From assembly GCA_964614415.1 (NCBI GenBank), contig CAZTLE010000039.1, positions 1-24,913 of the forward strand: a DNA stretch of 24,913 bases. The letters are read 5' to 3'. Position numbers and translations under genes: made by a program. This DNA is from CAZTLE01 sp964614415 (lineage in GTDB: Bacteria; Bacteroidota; Bacteroidia; Flavobacteriales; Flavobacteriaceae). The notes below the pieces were generated by a model. It had not been told where the DNA came from. It saw only the letters and a program-made list of their open reading frames with translations, and ran no database searches. Position 1 is the stretch's first letter. The number at the start of each line of letters is the position of its first letter. This document shows, piece after piece, positions 15,127 to 23,392 of the stretch.

Positions 15127-16416
15127 TTGCAGAAATATTCCTGCTTGGGCAAATCGAACCTCATCCTGCCACTCCTGTTGCTCATGGCCTTCGCCGGCCT
15201 TGCCCAGCAACCCACCGTCGAAATTTCACGTGATACCACCTCCACCGGTAAACAGCGAAAGGAAAGCCCGTTCCAAACCGGATACTACCCCATTGCATTT
15301 TTTGATGTGGACCTGCGCTATTTCATCAAGTACAACAACTACGAGGGTTTCCGACTGGGATTTGGTGGAATTACCAACGAACGGCTGTTTGAAAATTTCA
15401 AAATAGGTGGTTATGTGGCGCGTGGATTTAAGGATCAGGACTGGAAATACAGTCTGGGAGGTAGTGTTCGACTGGATCCGGAGCACAACACCTGGATAAA
15501 CCTCTATTACATCAACGATATCCGGGAGATAGGAGCGTTCAATTACCTCACCGACGCCCGGGTGTATTCGGTCTTCGAACCCCGATTGGTAAACATCAAC
15601 CAGTTTTTCAAGTATCGCACATGGCAAGCCAACATTCAGCATGAGTTCTCCTCCAAAGTCATGTCCGAATTTCGAATAGCACGCAGTAAGATCGATCAGA
15701 TTGAAGACTATCGCTTCAACCCGGGTGGAAATCCGTTCAGGAATTACAAGACCACCGAGGCGACTGCTTCCATTCGCATTAGCCCTAAAACCAACTTTTT
15801 CACCACGGAAGACGGCCGCATTGAATACTTTGACGGTTTTCCCAAGATAAGTATGCAGTTAACACAGGCGATCAAGGGAGTTGCCGACAGTGATTTCACC
15901 TATACCAAACTGGGTCTAAAGCTGGACTATTACATTAAACGTACCAACCTATCCTCTACCAATATCCTTCTGGAGGGGGCCGTAGCCTTTGGTGACGCCC
16001 CCTTAACTCATTTGTTTCATGCCTACCCGAACAGTCCGACCAACGAAACGATACTGCGCAGGTTTTCGGTGGCGGGGAGGCGAAGTTTTGAAACGATGTA
16101 CTTCGGGGAGTTCTTTTCAGACAAGCTGGCAACGCTTCAGGTAAAGCATAGCCTGCGGAGATTCTATTTTTCAGAAAAATTTCAACCGGAACTCGTCTTT
16201 ATCACCCGGCACGCACTGGGTGATCTCAGCAACAGGGATGAACATTTGGGAATTGGTTTTAACACCCTGGATCAACTGTATTCCGAATCCGGTTTGGAAC
16301 TCAATAAGATCATTTTTGGATTCGGATTGAGCTTCGCATATCGCTACGGATTTTATCACCTTCCCCGTTTTGATGACAATATCTCGTTTAAATTCACATT
16401 TTATCTGAAATTATAA
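15127..16416 (+). CDS. DUF5686-type outer-membrane barrel protein (short form)
   Basis: The 429-residue protein starts at a TTG (15127), the only upstream in-frame start that keeps a full signal peptide ('LILPLLLLMAFAGLAQ', cleavage near 'QQP'); an in-frame stop lies at 15103. The next ATG (15184) would cut the signal. The mature part is all-beta with many aromatic, alternating strands and matches the C-terminal region of DUF5686 proteins: 'YYPIAFFDVDLRYFIKYNNYEGFRLGFGG', 'SDFTYTKLGLKLDY', and the end 'FGFGLSFAYRYGFYHLPRFDDNISFKFTFYLKL', ending in a hydrophobic strand as barrels do. Full-size DUF5686 proteins have in addition an N-terminal carboxypeptidase-regulatory-like domain and are near 800 residues; that part is absent here. 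Function is unknown. It is followed 75 bases later by an RND transporter on the same strand. Confidence 0.78.
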   Translation: MQKYSCLGKSNLILPLLLLMAFAGLAQQPTVEISRDTTSTGKQRKESPFQTGYYPIAFFDVDLRYFIKYNNYEGFRLGFGGITNERLFENFKIGGYVARGFKDQDWKYSLGGSVRLDPEHNTWINLYYINDIREIGAFNYLTDARVYSVFEPRLVNINQFFKYRTWQANIQHEFSSKVMSEFRIARSKIDQIEDYRFNPGGNPFRNYKTTEATASIRISPKTNFFTTEDGRIEYFDGFPKISMQLTQAIKGVADSDFTYTKLGLKLDYYIKRTNLSSTNILLEGAVAFGDAPLTHLFHAYPNSPTNETILRRFSVAGRRSFETMYFGEFFSDKLATLQVKHSLRRFYFSEKFQPELVFITRHALGDLSNRDEHLGIGFNTLDQLYSESGLELNKIIFGFGLSFAYRYGFYHLPRFDDNISFKFTFYLKL

Positions 16417-16459
16417 GCAGAAAGTCGACGTTATAACTAACTGCCTGCAAGGGAATTCA

Positions 16460-16467
16460 TACCTTTG
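16460..16467 (+). promoter_or_regulatory. -7-like element before the RND transporter gene
   Basis: TACCTTTG fits TAnnTTTG, 24 bases before the TTG start codon. No TTG is seen at the -33 distance, so the support is partial. Confidence 0.4.
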
Positions 16468-16491
16468 CGCAGCTTTTGAAAAAGGGAGTCG

Positions 16492-18915
16492 TTGAACAAA
16501 CTGTTTAGTATAGGATTTTGGAGTGCGGTGGCCAGGTTCATCCTGCGCAATCGGACATTGTTGTTGATTGCCATCGCAGGAATTACCGTGTTCATGGGGA
16601 TGCAATGGCAGCACATGCGATTCACCTATACGGAGGCCAACATGCTCCCGGATGATCACGAGATCAACCTCGAGTACAATCGGTTCCTGGAACAGTTTGG
16701 AGAGGAAGGAAATCTCATCGTGCTCGGTGTTAAAGACACCTCCTTTTTCACCCCTGAGATTTTTGAAGCCTGGAATCGTCTCAATACAGATATTAAGACC
16801 TTTAAGGAAGTGGATCTCACCCTCTCCATAGGTGATCTGCAAAAACTACAAAAGCGAACGGACACGGCCTCATTCGAAATGGTTCCGTTCATTCAGGACA
16901 GCATCCTGGATGCCGACAAGCTGGATCGCTATGCGTACGAGCTCTACTATAAGCTGCCTTTCTATGAGGGCTTGGTCTACAGTCCGGATAAAACTTCTAT
17001 TCGATCCGCCGTCTATCTGAACAAAGACATCGTTAATACAGCGGCCCGGCGGGATTTTATCATTGAAGAACTTATCCCGCTTATTGAGGCTTTTCAAATT
17101 GAAACAGGCCTTAAGGTGTACACCTCTGGGATGCCATACATCCGTACGCTGAACTCCCAACATATCATCAATGAGATCGGTCGTTTTATTGCCGCTGCCC
17201 TGTTGGTGACTTCACTGATCTTTTTCTTTTTCTTCAGATCTTTCAGAGCGACCTTCATTTCACTGGTTACGGTAATTATCGGGGTGATGTGGACCTTTGG
17301 TATTCTGGGACTCCTGCATTATGAAATAACGGTCCTTACGGCCCTTATTCCACCGCTTATCATTGTCATAGGGGTCGCGAACTGTATTTTCCTCATCAAT
17401 AAATATCAGCAGGAAATCAAAACCCATGGGAACCAGGCCAAATCGTTGCAACGTGTGATCACCAAGGTGGGGAACGCCACGCTCATGACCAACCTTACGA
17501 CCGCCTCAGGTTTTGCAACCTTCATTCTGACCAATAGTAAGCTCCTTAAGGAATTTGGTGTGGTCGCATCGATAAGCATTATTGCTATCTTCCTGTTAAG
17601 TCTGTTCATCATTCCCATTGTGTACAGCTACATGCCTATTCCAAAATACAAGCACCTGAAACACCTCAACAAGAAGTGGATAGGGAGTTTTGTGAAATGG
17701 CTGGAACGCGTGGTACGGGAACGTCGCATTGCGATCTATGTCACAACATTGATCCTGCTATGCGCCGGGTTGATAGGGATCAATAAAATTCGTATTTCGG
17801 GAAGTCTTATTGAAGACATGCCCAAGGATGAGGCCTTTTTTAGTGACATCCGCTTCTTTGAAAAAGAATACGAAGGTATCATGCCTCTTGAGATCCTCAT
17901 TGATACGCGGAGAAAGAAGGGGGTGATGAAGCTGGCCACCTTAAAGCGCATGGAGGAACTTCAATTGTACATCGAAGAACTTCCTGAATTCTCAAAACCA
18001 CTTTCGCTGGTGGAGCTGGTCAAGTATTCCAAGCAGGCCTACTACAATAACAATCCCGAGTACTATCAACTGCCCAACAGCCAGGAACGTACGTTCATCC
18101 TGTCCTATGCAAAGAGTAGTACCGACAATACCGATCTGCTAAAGGCCTATGTAGACAGCACGGGGCAGTATGCCCGCATAACGGCCTTTATGAAGGATAC
18201 GGAGACCGAACGTTTCGATCGGATCGAGGAGGACCTCCGTGCTGAAATCGCCAAGATATTCCCCGAGGACCGCTACGGAGTTTCTGTGACCGGTAAAGCA
18301 CTGGTATTCCAAAAGGGAACCAAATACCTCGTAACAAATCTGATTATCTCGTTGTCTCTGGCCATATTGCTTATCGCCCTGTTCATGGCCTGGATGTTCC
18401 GGAATTTTAAAATGATCCTGGTTTCGCTCATTCCGAACTTACTGCCACTCATCCTGACCGCCGGACTCATGGGCTTTGTGGGCGTTCCTATAAAACCGTC
18501 AACGATTTTGGTATTCAGTATTGCTTTTGGGATCTCGGTGGACGATACCATTCACTTCCTGGCCAAGTACCGCCAGGAGCTCATTGCCCATAACTGGCGA
18601 ATCAAACGGTCGGTGTATGCCGCTTTGAAAGAAACCGGGATTAGTATGTTCTATACGTCCATCGTTTTGTTCTTCGGGTTCTCGGTATTTACCATTTCCA
18701 GTTTTGGAGGCACGGTAGCCCTGGGAGCGTTGGTCTCCACTACCCTACTCTTTGCCATGCTTTCAAACCTGTTGTTACTGCCTTCGCTATTGCTTTCCCT
18801 GGAGCGAAGTATTGCCAATCAGGCCACCCTCAAACAGCCTGCCATTCAGATCATTCCCGGCGAACAGGAAGAGGAAGAAGAGGAGGAAAAAGAAGAACCG
18901 GTGGAAATGCTCTGA
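16492..18915 (+). CDS. RND/MMPL-superfamily transporter
   Basis: The 807-residue inner-membrane protein has the two-fold RND layout of MMPL or 'predicted exporter' type: TM1 near residues 19-39, a periplasmic loop (~40-225), a bundle of five helices (~228-385), then a second single helix near 410-432, a second periplasmic loop (~433-612) and a second helical bundle (~615-785). The second bundle contains 'FGISVDDTIHFLAKYR', the acidic pair Asp684-Asp685 that in this family marks the proton path, and the first has 'PPLIIVIGVANCIFLINKYQ' in the matching place, where the acidic pair is replaced by Ala-Asn. The C-terminus is an acidic tail ('EQEEEEEEEKEEPVEML'). The start is TTG; no better ATG lies nearby. 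Substrate is unknown; lipids or hydrophobic compounds are possible by analogy. It follows the DUF5686 barrel gene and precedes asnS. Confidence 0.85.
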   Translation: MNKLFSIGFWSAVARFILRNRTLLLIAIAGITVFMGMQWQHMRFTYTEANMLPDDHEINLEYNRFLEQFGEEGNLIVLGVKDTSFFTPEIFEAWNRLNTDIKTFKEVDLTLSIGDLQKLQKRTDTASFEMVPFIQDSILDADKLDRYAYELYYKLPFYEGLVYSPDKTSIRSAVYLNKDIVNTAARRDFIIEELIPLIEAFQIETGLKVYTSGMPYIRTLNSQHIINEIGRFIAAALLVTSLIFFFFFRSFRATFISLVTVIIGVMWTFGILGLLHYEITVLTALIPPLIIVIGVANCIFLINKYQQEIKTHGNQAKSLQRVITKVGNATLMTNLTTASGFATFILTNSKLLKEFGVVASISIIAIFLLSLFIIPIVYSYMPIPKYKHLKHLNKKWIGSFVKWLERVVRERRIAIYVTTLILLCAGLIGINKIRISGSLIEDMPKDEAFFSDIRFFEKEYEGIMPLEILIDTRRKKGVMKLATLKRMEELQLYIEELPEFSKPLSLVELVKYSKQAYYNNNPEYYQLPNSQERTFILSYAKSSTDNTDLLKAYVDSTGQYARITAFMKDTETERFDRIEEDLRAEIAKIFPEDRYGVSVTGKALVFQKGTKYLVTNLIISLSLAILLIALFMAWMFRNFKMILVSLIPNLLPLILTAGLMGFVGVPIKPSTILVFSIAFGISVDDTIHFLAKYRQELIAHNWRIKRSVYAALKETGISMFYTSIVLFFGFSVFTISSFGGTVALGALVSTTLLFAMLSNLLLLPSLLLSLERSIANQATLKQPAIQIIPGEQEEEEEEEKEEPVEML

Positions 18916-18952
18916 TCGCTTGAAAGCACTTGTTGAATTTGAGATTTCAGAA

Positions 18953-18984
18953 TTGAATTTTCAGATTAAAAAAAAGTATCTTTA
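18953..18984 (+). promoter_or_regulatory. Candidate asnS promoter
   Basis: TTG (18953-18955), a 21-bp spacer and TATCTTTA (18977-18984) fit the Bacteroidota consensus except for the last base of the -7 box. The start codon is 20 bases downstream. Confidence 0.5.
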
Positions 18985-19004
18985 CCCCCTTAAAAATTTC
19001 AGGC

Positions 19005-20444
19005 ATGCGAAAAGAAGTTATTGAAGTGCTGAGAAGCGAGCCATCGCTTCATGAGATTACGGTTTCCGGTTGGGTTCGTTCTTTCCGGAGCAATCGGTTT
19101 ATTGCCATAAATGACGGATCTACGATCAAGAATTTGCAATGTGTGGTTGACTTTGAAAACTTCGAGGAGGATTTGCTTAAACGAGTCACCGTAGGTGCTG
19201 CTATTGAGGTAACCGGGGTACTGGTGGAAAGTCAGGGACAGGGACAGGCTGTGGAGATACAGGTGTCCGGTATTGAGATCCTGGGAGATGCCAACCCGGA
19301 AGAAGTGAAGCTTACCATATTGTCCCCCAAGCGTCATACGTTGGAGACCCTGCGCGAGCAGGCGCATCTTCGCGTTCGTACAAACACCTTCGGTGCGGTA
19401 ATGCGTACGCGGTCCAAACTGGCTTTTGCCGTGCACGAGTATTTTCAGAAAAACGGATTTTACTATATGCATGCGCCTATCATCACCGGAAGTGATGCCG
19501 AGGGTGCAGGAGAGATGTTCCGTGTGACCGGCCTGGATGCCAAGAACCCTCCCCTGGATGAGAACGGGGATGTTAACTACAAAGAGGACTTCTTCGAAAA
19601 GGAAACCAACCTAACGGTGAGTGGTCAGCTGGAAGCTGAGACCTATGCCATGGGACTGGGTAAAGTATACACTTTTGGTCCTACTTTCCGGGCTGAGAAT
19701 TCCAACACTTCACGTCACCTGGCTGAGTTTTGGATGATCGAACCGGAGATCGCTTTTTGCGATCTGGATGGAAACATGGACCTGGCCGAGGACTTCATCA
19801 AGTATATCATTGAATACGCTCTGGAGAACTGCGCCGATGACCTGGAGTTCCTTGAGAAGCGACTGCTGGATGTGGAGAAAACCAAGCCACAGGCAGAACG
19901 CAGTGATATGGCATTACGCGAAAAGCTTCGCTTTGTGCTGGACAACAACTTTAAGCGCGTTACGTATACCGAAGCAATTGAGATCTTAAAACAATCCAAG
20001 CCAAATAAGAAAAAGAAGTTCAAATACCTCATCGACGAATGGGGTGCCGATCTGCAAAGTGAGCACGAACGCTACCTGGTGGAAAAGCACTTTAAATGCC
20101 CTGTGATCCTGTTCGATTACCCGGCCAAGATTAAGGCCTTCTATATGCGCCTGAACGACGACGGGAAGACCGTGCGGGCCATGGACGTATTGTTCCCGGG
20201 TATTGGAGAGATCGTAGGTGGTTCGCAACGTGAGGAGCGATATGACGTATTAGTTGAGAAGATCCGTGAATTGGGCATTGACGAAAAAGAACTGTGGTGG
20301 TATCTCGACCTAAGAAAATTCGGAACGGCGGTACATAGCGGTTTCGGACTTGGTTTCGAGCGTATGGTTCAGTTTGTGACCGGAATGGGTAACATCCGGG
20401 ATGTGATCCCATATCCCAGAACTCCCGGAAACGCCGAATTTTAA
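19005..20444 (+). CDS. asnS: Asparaginyl-tRNA synthetase
   Basis: The 479-residue class IIb synthetase charges tRNA-Asn with asparagine. Residues ~10-110 are the OB-fold anticodon-binding domain ('ITVSGWVRSFRSNRFIAINDGS'). The catalytic domain follows with motif 1 around 'RSKLAFAVHEYFQKNGFYYMHAPIITGSDAEGAGEMF', motif 2 'FRAENSNTSRHLAEFWMIEPE' (Arg229) and motif 3 'GFGLGFERMVQFVTGMGNIRDVIPYPRTPG' (Arg453). The 'LTVSGQLEAETYAMGLGKVYTFGPTFRAE' segment separates it from AspRS. Presence of AsnRS means Asn-tRNA is made directly, though an amidotransferase could coexist elsewhere. It has its own candidate promoter and a strong terminator directly after, so it is probably transcribed on its own. Confidence 0.98.
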   Translation: MRKEVIEVLRSEPSLHEITVSGWVRSFRSNRFIAINDGSTIKNLQCVVDFENFEEDLLKRVTVGAAIEVTGVLVESQGQGQAVEIQVSGIEILGDANPEEVKLTILSPKRHTLETLREQAHLRVRTNTFGAVMRTRSKLAFAVHEYFQKNGFYYMHAPIITGSDAEGAGEMFRVTGLDAKNPPLDENGDVNYKEDFFEKETNLTVSGQLEAETYAMGLGKVYTFGPTFRAENSNTSRHLAEFWMIEPEIAFCDLDGNMDLAEDFIKYIIEYALENCADDLEFLEKRLLDVEKTKPQAERSDMALREKLRFVLDNNFKRVTYTEAIEILKQSKPNKKKKFKYLIDEWGADLQSEHERYLVEKHFKCPVILFDYPAKIKAFYMRLNDDGKTVRAMDVLFPGIGEIVGGSQREERYDVLVEKIRELGIDEKELWWYLDLRKFGTAVHSGFGLGFERMVQFVTGMGNIRDVIPYPRTPGNAEF

Positions 20445-20468
20445 TGAAATCACAACCTTTTCATAAAC

Positions 20469-20504
20469 CAATCTACTTCGACAAACAAGTAGATTGTTTT
20501 TTTT
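20469..20504 (+). terminator. Intrinsic terminator after asnS
   Basis: CAATCTACTT (20469-20478) pairs perfectly with AAGTAGATTG (20487-20496) around an 8-nt loop and is followed by eight T's (20497-20504). Confidence 0.92.
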
Positions 20505-20529
20505 AATTTTATGTGAAACAACAGCTTGT

Positions 20530-21996
20530 ATGCTGAAGCAACAATTAAACTTTAAACTCTCTCAAAAGCTGTCTCCCCAGCAGATACAGCTTATGAAGCT
20601 TATTCAATTGCCTACCCAGGCCTTTGAGCAGCGTATTTCGCAGGAGTTGGAGGAAAATCCCGCCCTGGAGGGAGGAAAAGACGATGTTGCCGATGCCTAC
20701 GAGGATGATTTCGGAAGTGATACCTACGAGGACGACTACGGAGAAGGTACCGAGGTCATTGAGACCGATATCAACGTGGACGACTACCTTAGCGACGATG
20801 AGATCCCCAGTTACAAGCTATCGGCCAATAATTACAGTTCGGATGATGAGGAAAAACAGACTCCCTATGCCTCCGGAACTTCGTTCAATCAGTTTCTCCT
20901 GCAGCAATTGAACACTTTTCGCCTGGATGACGAAGAAACGGAGATCGCCCGCTTTTTGGTGGGAAGTGTGGATGAAAGCGGATACATCCGCAGGGACCTC
21001 ACCGACATCGTAGACGACCTCGCCTTTACCCAAAACGTGTTTACTTCCGAAGACAAGATCGAAAAGGTACTCGATATCGTTCAGGAGCTCGATCCTCCCG
21101 GCGTAGGCGCCCGAAATCTTCAGGAGTGTCTCCTGATCCAACTGGAGCGCAAGGAAGCCACACCTTCGGCCATGTTGGCTACGCAGATCATCGATCAGGC
21201 GTTCGATCAGTTTACCAAAAAGCACTATAAGAAATTACTCTCCAAATTCGATATCACCGAAGACGACTTGCGTGAAGCGATCCAGGAGATTGAAGGGCTG
21301 AATCCCAAACCGGGGGGCACCTATTCGGGTAATACGCGCATGATAGAGCATGTGGTTCCGGATTTTGCCATCAAGATCGTTGACGGAGAGCTTGAACTTA
21401 CTCTCAACGGACGCAATGCACCCGAACTCCACGTTTCCCGTGAATATTCGGATATGCTGAAGGGCTACAAGGAATCCAAGGACAAATCGAAATCCCAGCG
21501 GGACGCCGTGCTCTTCATCAAGCAGAAACTCGATGCCGCAAAATGGTTCATCGATGCAATTAAGCAGCGTCAACAGACGTTGTACGTTACGATGAACGCT
21601 ATTATGCACCACCAGGAGGAATACTTCCTCTCCGGGGATGAGCGCAAGCTAAAACCCATGATCCTGAAAGACATTGCCGATAAGATCGATATGGATGTAT
21701 CCACGGTTTCTAGGGTGGCTAACAGCAAGTATGTGGATACCCCCTACGGAACGAAGCTTATCAAGGACTTCTTCAGCGAATCCATGAAGAACGTTCAGGG
21801 AGAGGACGTATCGACACGCGAGATTAAAAAGATCCTTGAGATCACCATTTCCGAAGAAGACAAGAAAAAACCTCTTACGGATGACAAACTGGCCAAGATC
21901 CTAAAAGAAAAAGGATATCCTATAGCGCGACGCACCGTGGCCAAGTACAGGGAGCAACTGGACCTCCCGGTCGCCCGACTCCGAAAAGAGATTTAA
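20530..21996 (+). CDS. rpoN: RNA polymerase sigma-54 factor
   Basis: The 488-residue protein is RpoN, the sigma factor that needs an AAA+ activator to open promoters with GG/GC at -24/-12. The ATG at 20530 starts region I directly ('MLKQQLNFKLSQKLSPQQIQLMKLIQLPTQAFEQRISQELEENPAL', glutamine/leucine-rich). A frame opening further upstream begins inside the asnS terminator and is rejected. Residues ~55-110 form an acidic region II. The core-binding region follows ('FNQFLLQQLNTF', 'LDPPGVGARNLQECLLIQL', 'GLNPKPGG'). A helix-turn-helix lies near residues 375-405 ('LKDIADKIDMDVSTVSRVANSKY'), and the RpoN box 'ARRTVAKYRE' is at 466-475. It overlaps the next gene by one base (TAATG). No bEBP or sigma-54-dependent operon is in the window. 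Confidence 0.98.
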   Translation: MLKQQLNFKLSQKLSPQQIQLMKLIQLPTQAFEQRISQELEENPALEGGKDDVADAYEDDFGSDTYEDDYGEGTEVIETDINVDDYLSDDEIPSYKLSANNYSSDDEEKQTPYASGTSFNQFLLQQLNTFRLDDEETEIARFLVGSVDESGYIRRDLTDIVDDLAFTQNVFTSEDKIEKVLDIVQELDPPGVGARNLQECLLIQLERKEATPSAMLATQIIDQAFDQFTKKHYKKLLSKFDITEDDLREAIQEIEGLNPKPGGTYSGNTRMIEHVVPDFAIKIVDGELELTLNGRNAPELHVSREYSDMLKGYKESKDKSKSQRDAVLFIKQKLDAAKWFIDAIKQRQQTLYVTMNAIMHHQEEYFLSGDERKLKPMILKDIADKIDMDVSTVSRVANSKYVDTPYGTKLIKDFFSESMKNVQGEDVSTREIKKILEITISEEDKKKPLTDDKLAKILKEKGYPIARRTVAKYREQLDLPVARLRKEI

Positions 21997-22601
21997 TGAA
22001 CTACTTTGTACGTATTGGATCCTACCTGCTGCATCCGCTGTTGATGCCGCTGCTGGGAGCATTGCTGTACTACATCATCACACCGCGCTATGTGGAATCG
22101 GATATTATCCGGAGCAAACTGGCGGCGGTGGCTATCATTACCGTGCTCATCCCTGTGGTCACTTTTTTCCTGCTGAAGAACCTGCGTATCATTTCTTCCA
22201 TACACCTGCATGAGGTTAAGGAACGTAAAATCCCGTTGATGATCCAGTGCATACTGTTGCTACTGGTCATCAAGATGGTCTTTGATCCGTACGATAATTC
22301 GGAAATGTACTATTTCTTCGTGGGTGTACTGTTCTCCGGGGTATCGGCGCTTATCATGGTATTCTTCAACTTCAAGGTGAGTTTACATCAAATGGGGGTG
22401 GCAGGCCTTACCATGTTTGCCATCGCACTGAGCATTCACTTCCAGGTGAATATGTTGCTTTGGATCGGTTTCTTTCTGATCGGAAACGGATGGGTGGCTT
22501 CTTCGCGCCTGGAGGCAGATGCGCATTCCTACATCGAATTGATCACCGGTTTTTTCCTGGGCGTGCTTCCGCAGATCATGCTGCTGAATCTGTGGCTATA
22601 G
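21996..22601 (+). CDS. Polytopic inner-membrane protein of unknown function
   Basis: The 201-residue protein consists almost wholly of hydrophobic helices: about six can be seen (near residues 8-28, 43-62, 80-98, 106-127, 133-152 and 180-200). 'SLHQMGVAGLTMFAIAL' and 'GNGWVASSRLEADAHSYIELITGFFLGVLPQ' carry histidines and arginines placed like those of PAP2-type phosphatases, but the full PAP2 signature (K-x6-RP, PSGH) is not present, so I do not assign that activity. It starts inside the rpoN stop codon (TAATG at 21994-21998), so both are likely translated together. Its 3' end overlaps the last 6 bases of the convergent barrel gene. Confidence 0.75.
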   Translation: MNYFVRIGSYLLHPLLMPLLGALLYYIITPRYVESDIIRSKLAAVAIITVLIPVVTFFLLKNLRIISSIHLHEVKERKIPLMIQCILLLLVIKMVFDPYDNSEMYYFFVGVLFSGVSALIMVFFNFKVSLHQMGVAGLTMFAIALSIHFQVNMLLWIGFFLIGNGWVASSRLEADAHSYIELITGFFLGVLPQIMLLNLWL

Positions 22602-23303
22602 GATATAGAAGATAAGTCCCAGCTTTACCGAATTAAAGCCCACATTGGCCCCAGTATCAGTGCTGGCGTTGCTAAACAGCGGCGTGAGTCCGTAGTAGCC
22701 GTAAAAGTTCACCGTATTGTATCCTACGCTTAAGCTAAGGCCCATTTGCAGGCGATCCAGCTCGGGAAGGTCGGTAAGGGATATATTGTTCCCGGACTGC
22801 CTTAATTTGGCTTTAAAATAATACACATAGCCCACCCGGACACCGGCATAGACCCGCCAGAATTTATAGGAAGACGCGGTAGAAGTTCGCCATCGTAGTT
22901 CGAAAGGTGCTTCGATCATGGCAATGCTATATCGGTTGCTGGTAAAATCAACATCGCTGGTGAGCACGGTGAAATTGGTAGCTCCCGTGACATCCTCGGT
23001 GATGGCCAGGTTTTGACCAAACTGATCGTAGGTAAGCCCCAGTCCGATAGCCGCTGCCAGGTTACGCCGTTCATTAAAAGGCATGTCTCTGAGGAACCCC
23101 AATTGCACGCCCCCTGAAAATCCGTTGATGCTTACACCGGGGGGTACGTCGATCGCAAAATTATAGGAGGCTCCTATGTAGAACTGGTCTTCCCGGTACT
23201 CGGGATCACCCTCGTATTCCTCTTCTTCATCCTGCGCCATCACAGGGGTCGCTACGAACAGCAAAGCGAGGGTAAGTAATTTCCAGGTATACGACGACTT
23301 CAT
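22596..23303 (-). CDS. PorT-like outer-membrane beta-barrel protein
   Basis: The 235-residue protein has a signal peptide ('LLTLALLFVATPVMA', cleavage before 'QDEEEE'), an acidic stretch, and then short aromatic-alternating strands typical of an eight-strand outer-membrane barrel ('DQFYIGASYNFAI', 'GGVQLGFLRDM', 'AAAIGLGLTYDQF', 'RVYAGVRVGYVYYFKAKL', 'MGLSLSVGYNTVNFYGYYGLTPLF', ending 'VKLGLIFYIL'). It fits the porin/PorT-like family of Bacteroidota; PorT itself serves type IX secretion, but similarity at this level does not show that role. It lies downstream of two exbD genes on the same strand, separated from them by a terminator, so it may be expressed on its own. The final six bases, CTATAG, contain its stop codon and that of the convergent gene. 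Confidence 0.8.
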   Translation of the reverse strand: MKSSYTWKLLTLALLFVATPVMAQDEEEEYEGDPEYREDQFYIGASYNFAIDVPPGVSINGFSGGVQLGFLRDMPFNERRNLAAAIGLGLTYDQFGQNLAITEDVTGATNFTVLTSDVDFTSNRYSIAMIEAPFELRWRTSTASSYKFWRVYAGVRVGYVYYFKAKLRQSGNNISLTDLPELDRLQMGLSLSVGYNTVNFYGYYGLTPLFSNASTDTGANVGFNSVKLGLIFYIL

Positions 23304-23307
23304 ATTT

Positions 23308-23315
23308 TAAAGATA
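23308..23315 (-). promoter_or_regulatory. -7-like element very close to the barrel gene start
   Basis: On the minus strand TATCTTTA fits TAnnTTTG with one change and ends four bases before the ATG at 23303, which would give an almost leaderless transcript. No -33 TTG is evident. Confidence 0.3.
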
Positions 23316-23340
23316 GGCGGATTTGCTTATATGTAAACTA

Positions 23341-23370
23341 AAAACGCCCCGAAATATTTCGAGGCGTTTT
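23341..23370 (-). terminator. Intrinsic terminator after the exbD genes
   Basis: AAAACGCC (23341-23348) pairs with GGCGTTTT (23363-23370), extended inwards by CGAA/TTCG after one mismatch. Read on the minus strand it ends in a T-run and closes the exbD operon before the barrel gene. Confidence 0.82.
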
Positions 23371-23392
23371 GAATGATCTATATGGATTCGTT

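Noticed and set aside
15083..15406. 107-codon frame with an ATG just after frr
   Set aside because: It overlaps the DUF5686-type gene in another frame, and its peptide is Ser/Pro/Thr-rich shadow sequence; the barrel frame keeps a signal peptide and family motifs.
21996..22601. PAP2 phosphatase assignment for the membrane protein after rpoN
   Set aside because: General topology and some His/Arg positions recall PAP2, but the signature motifs are not present.
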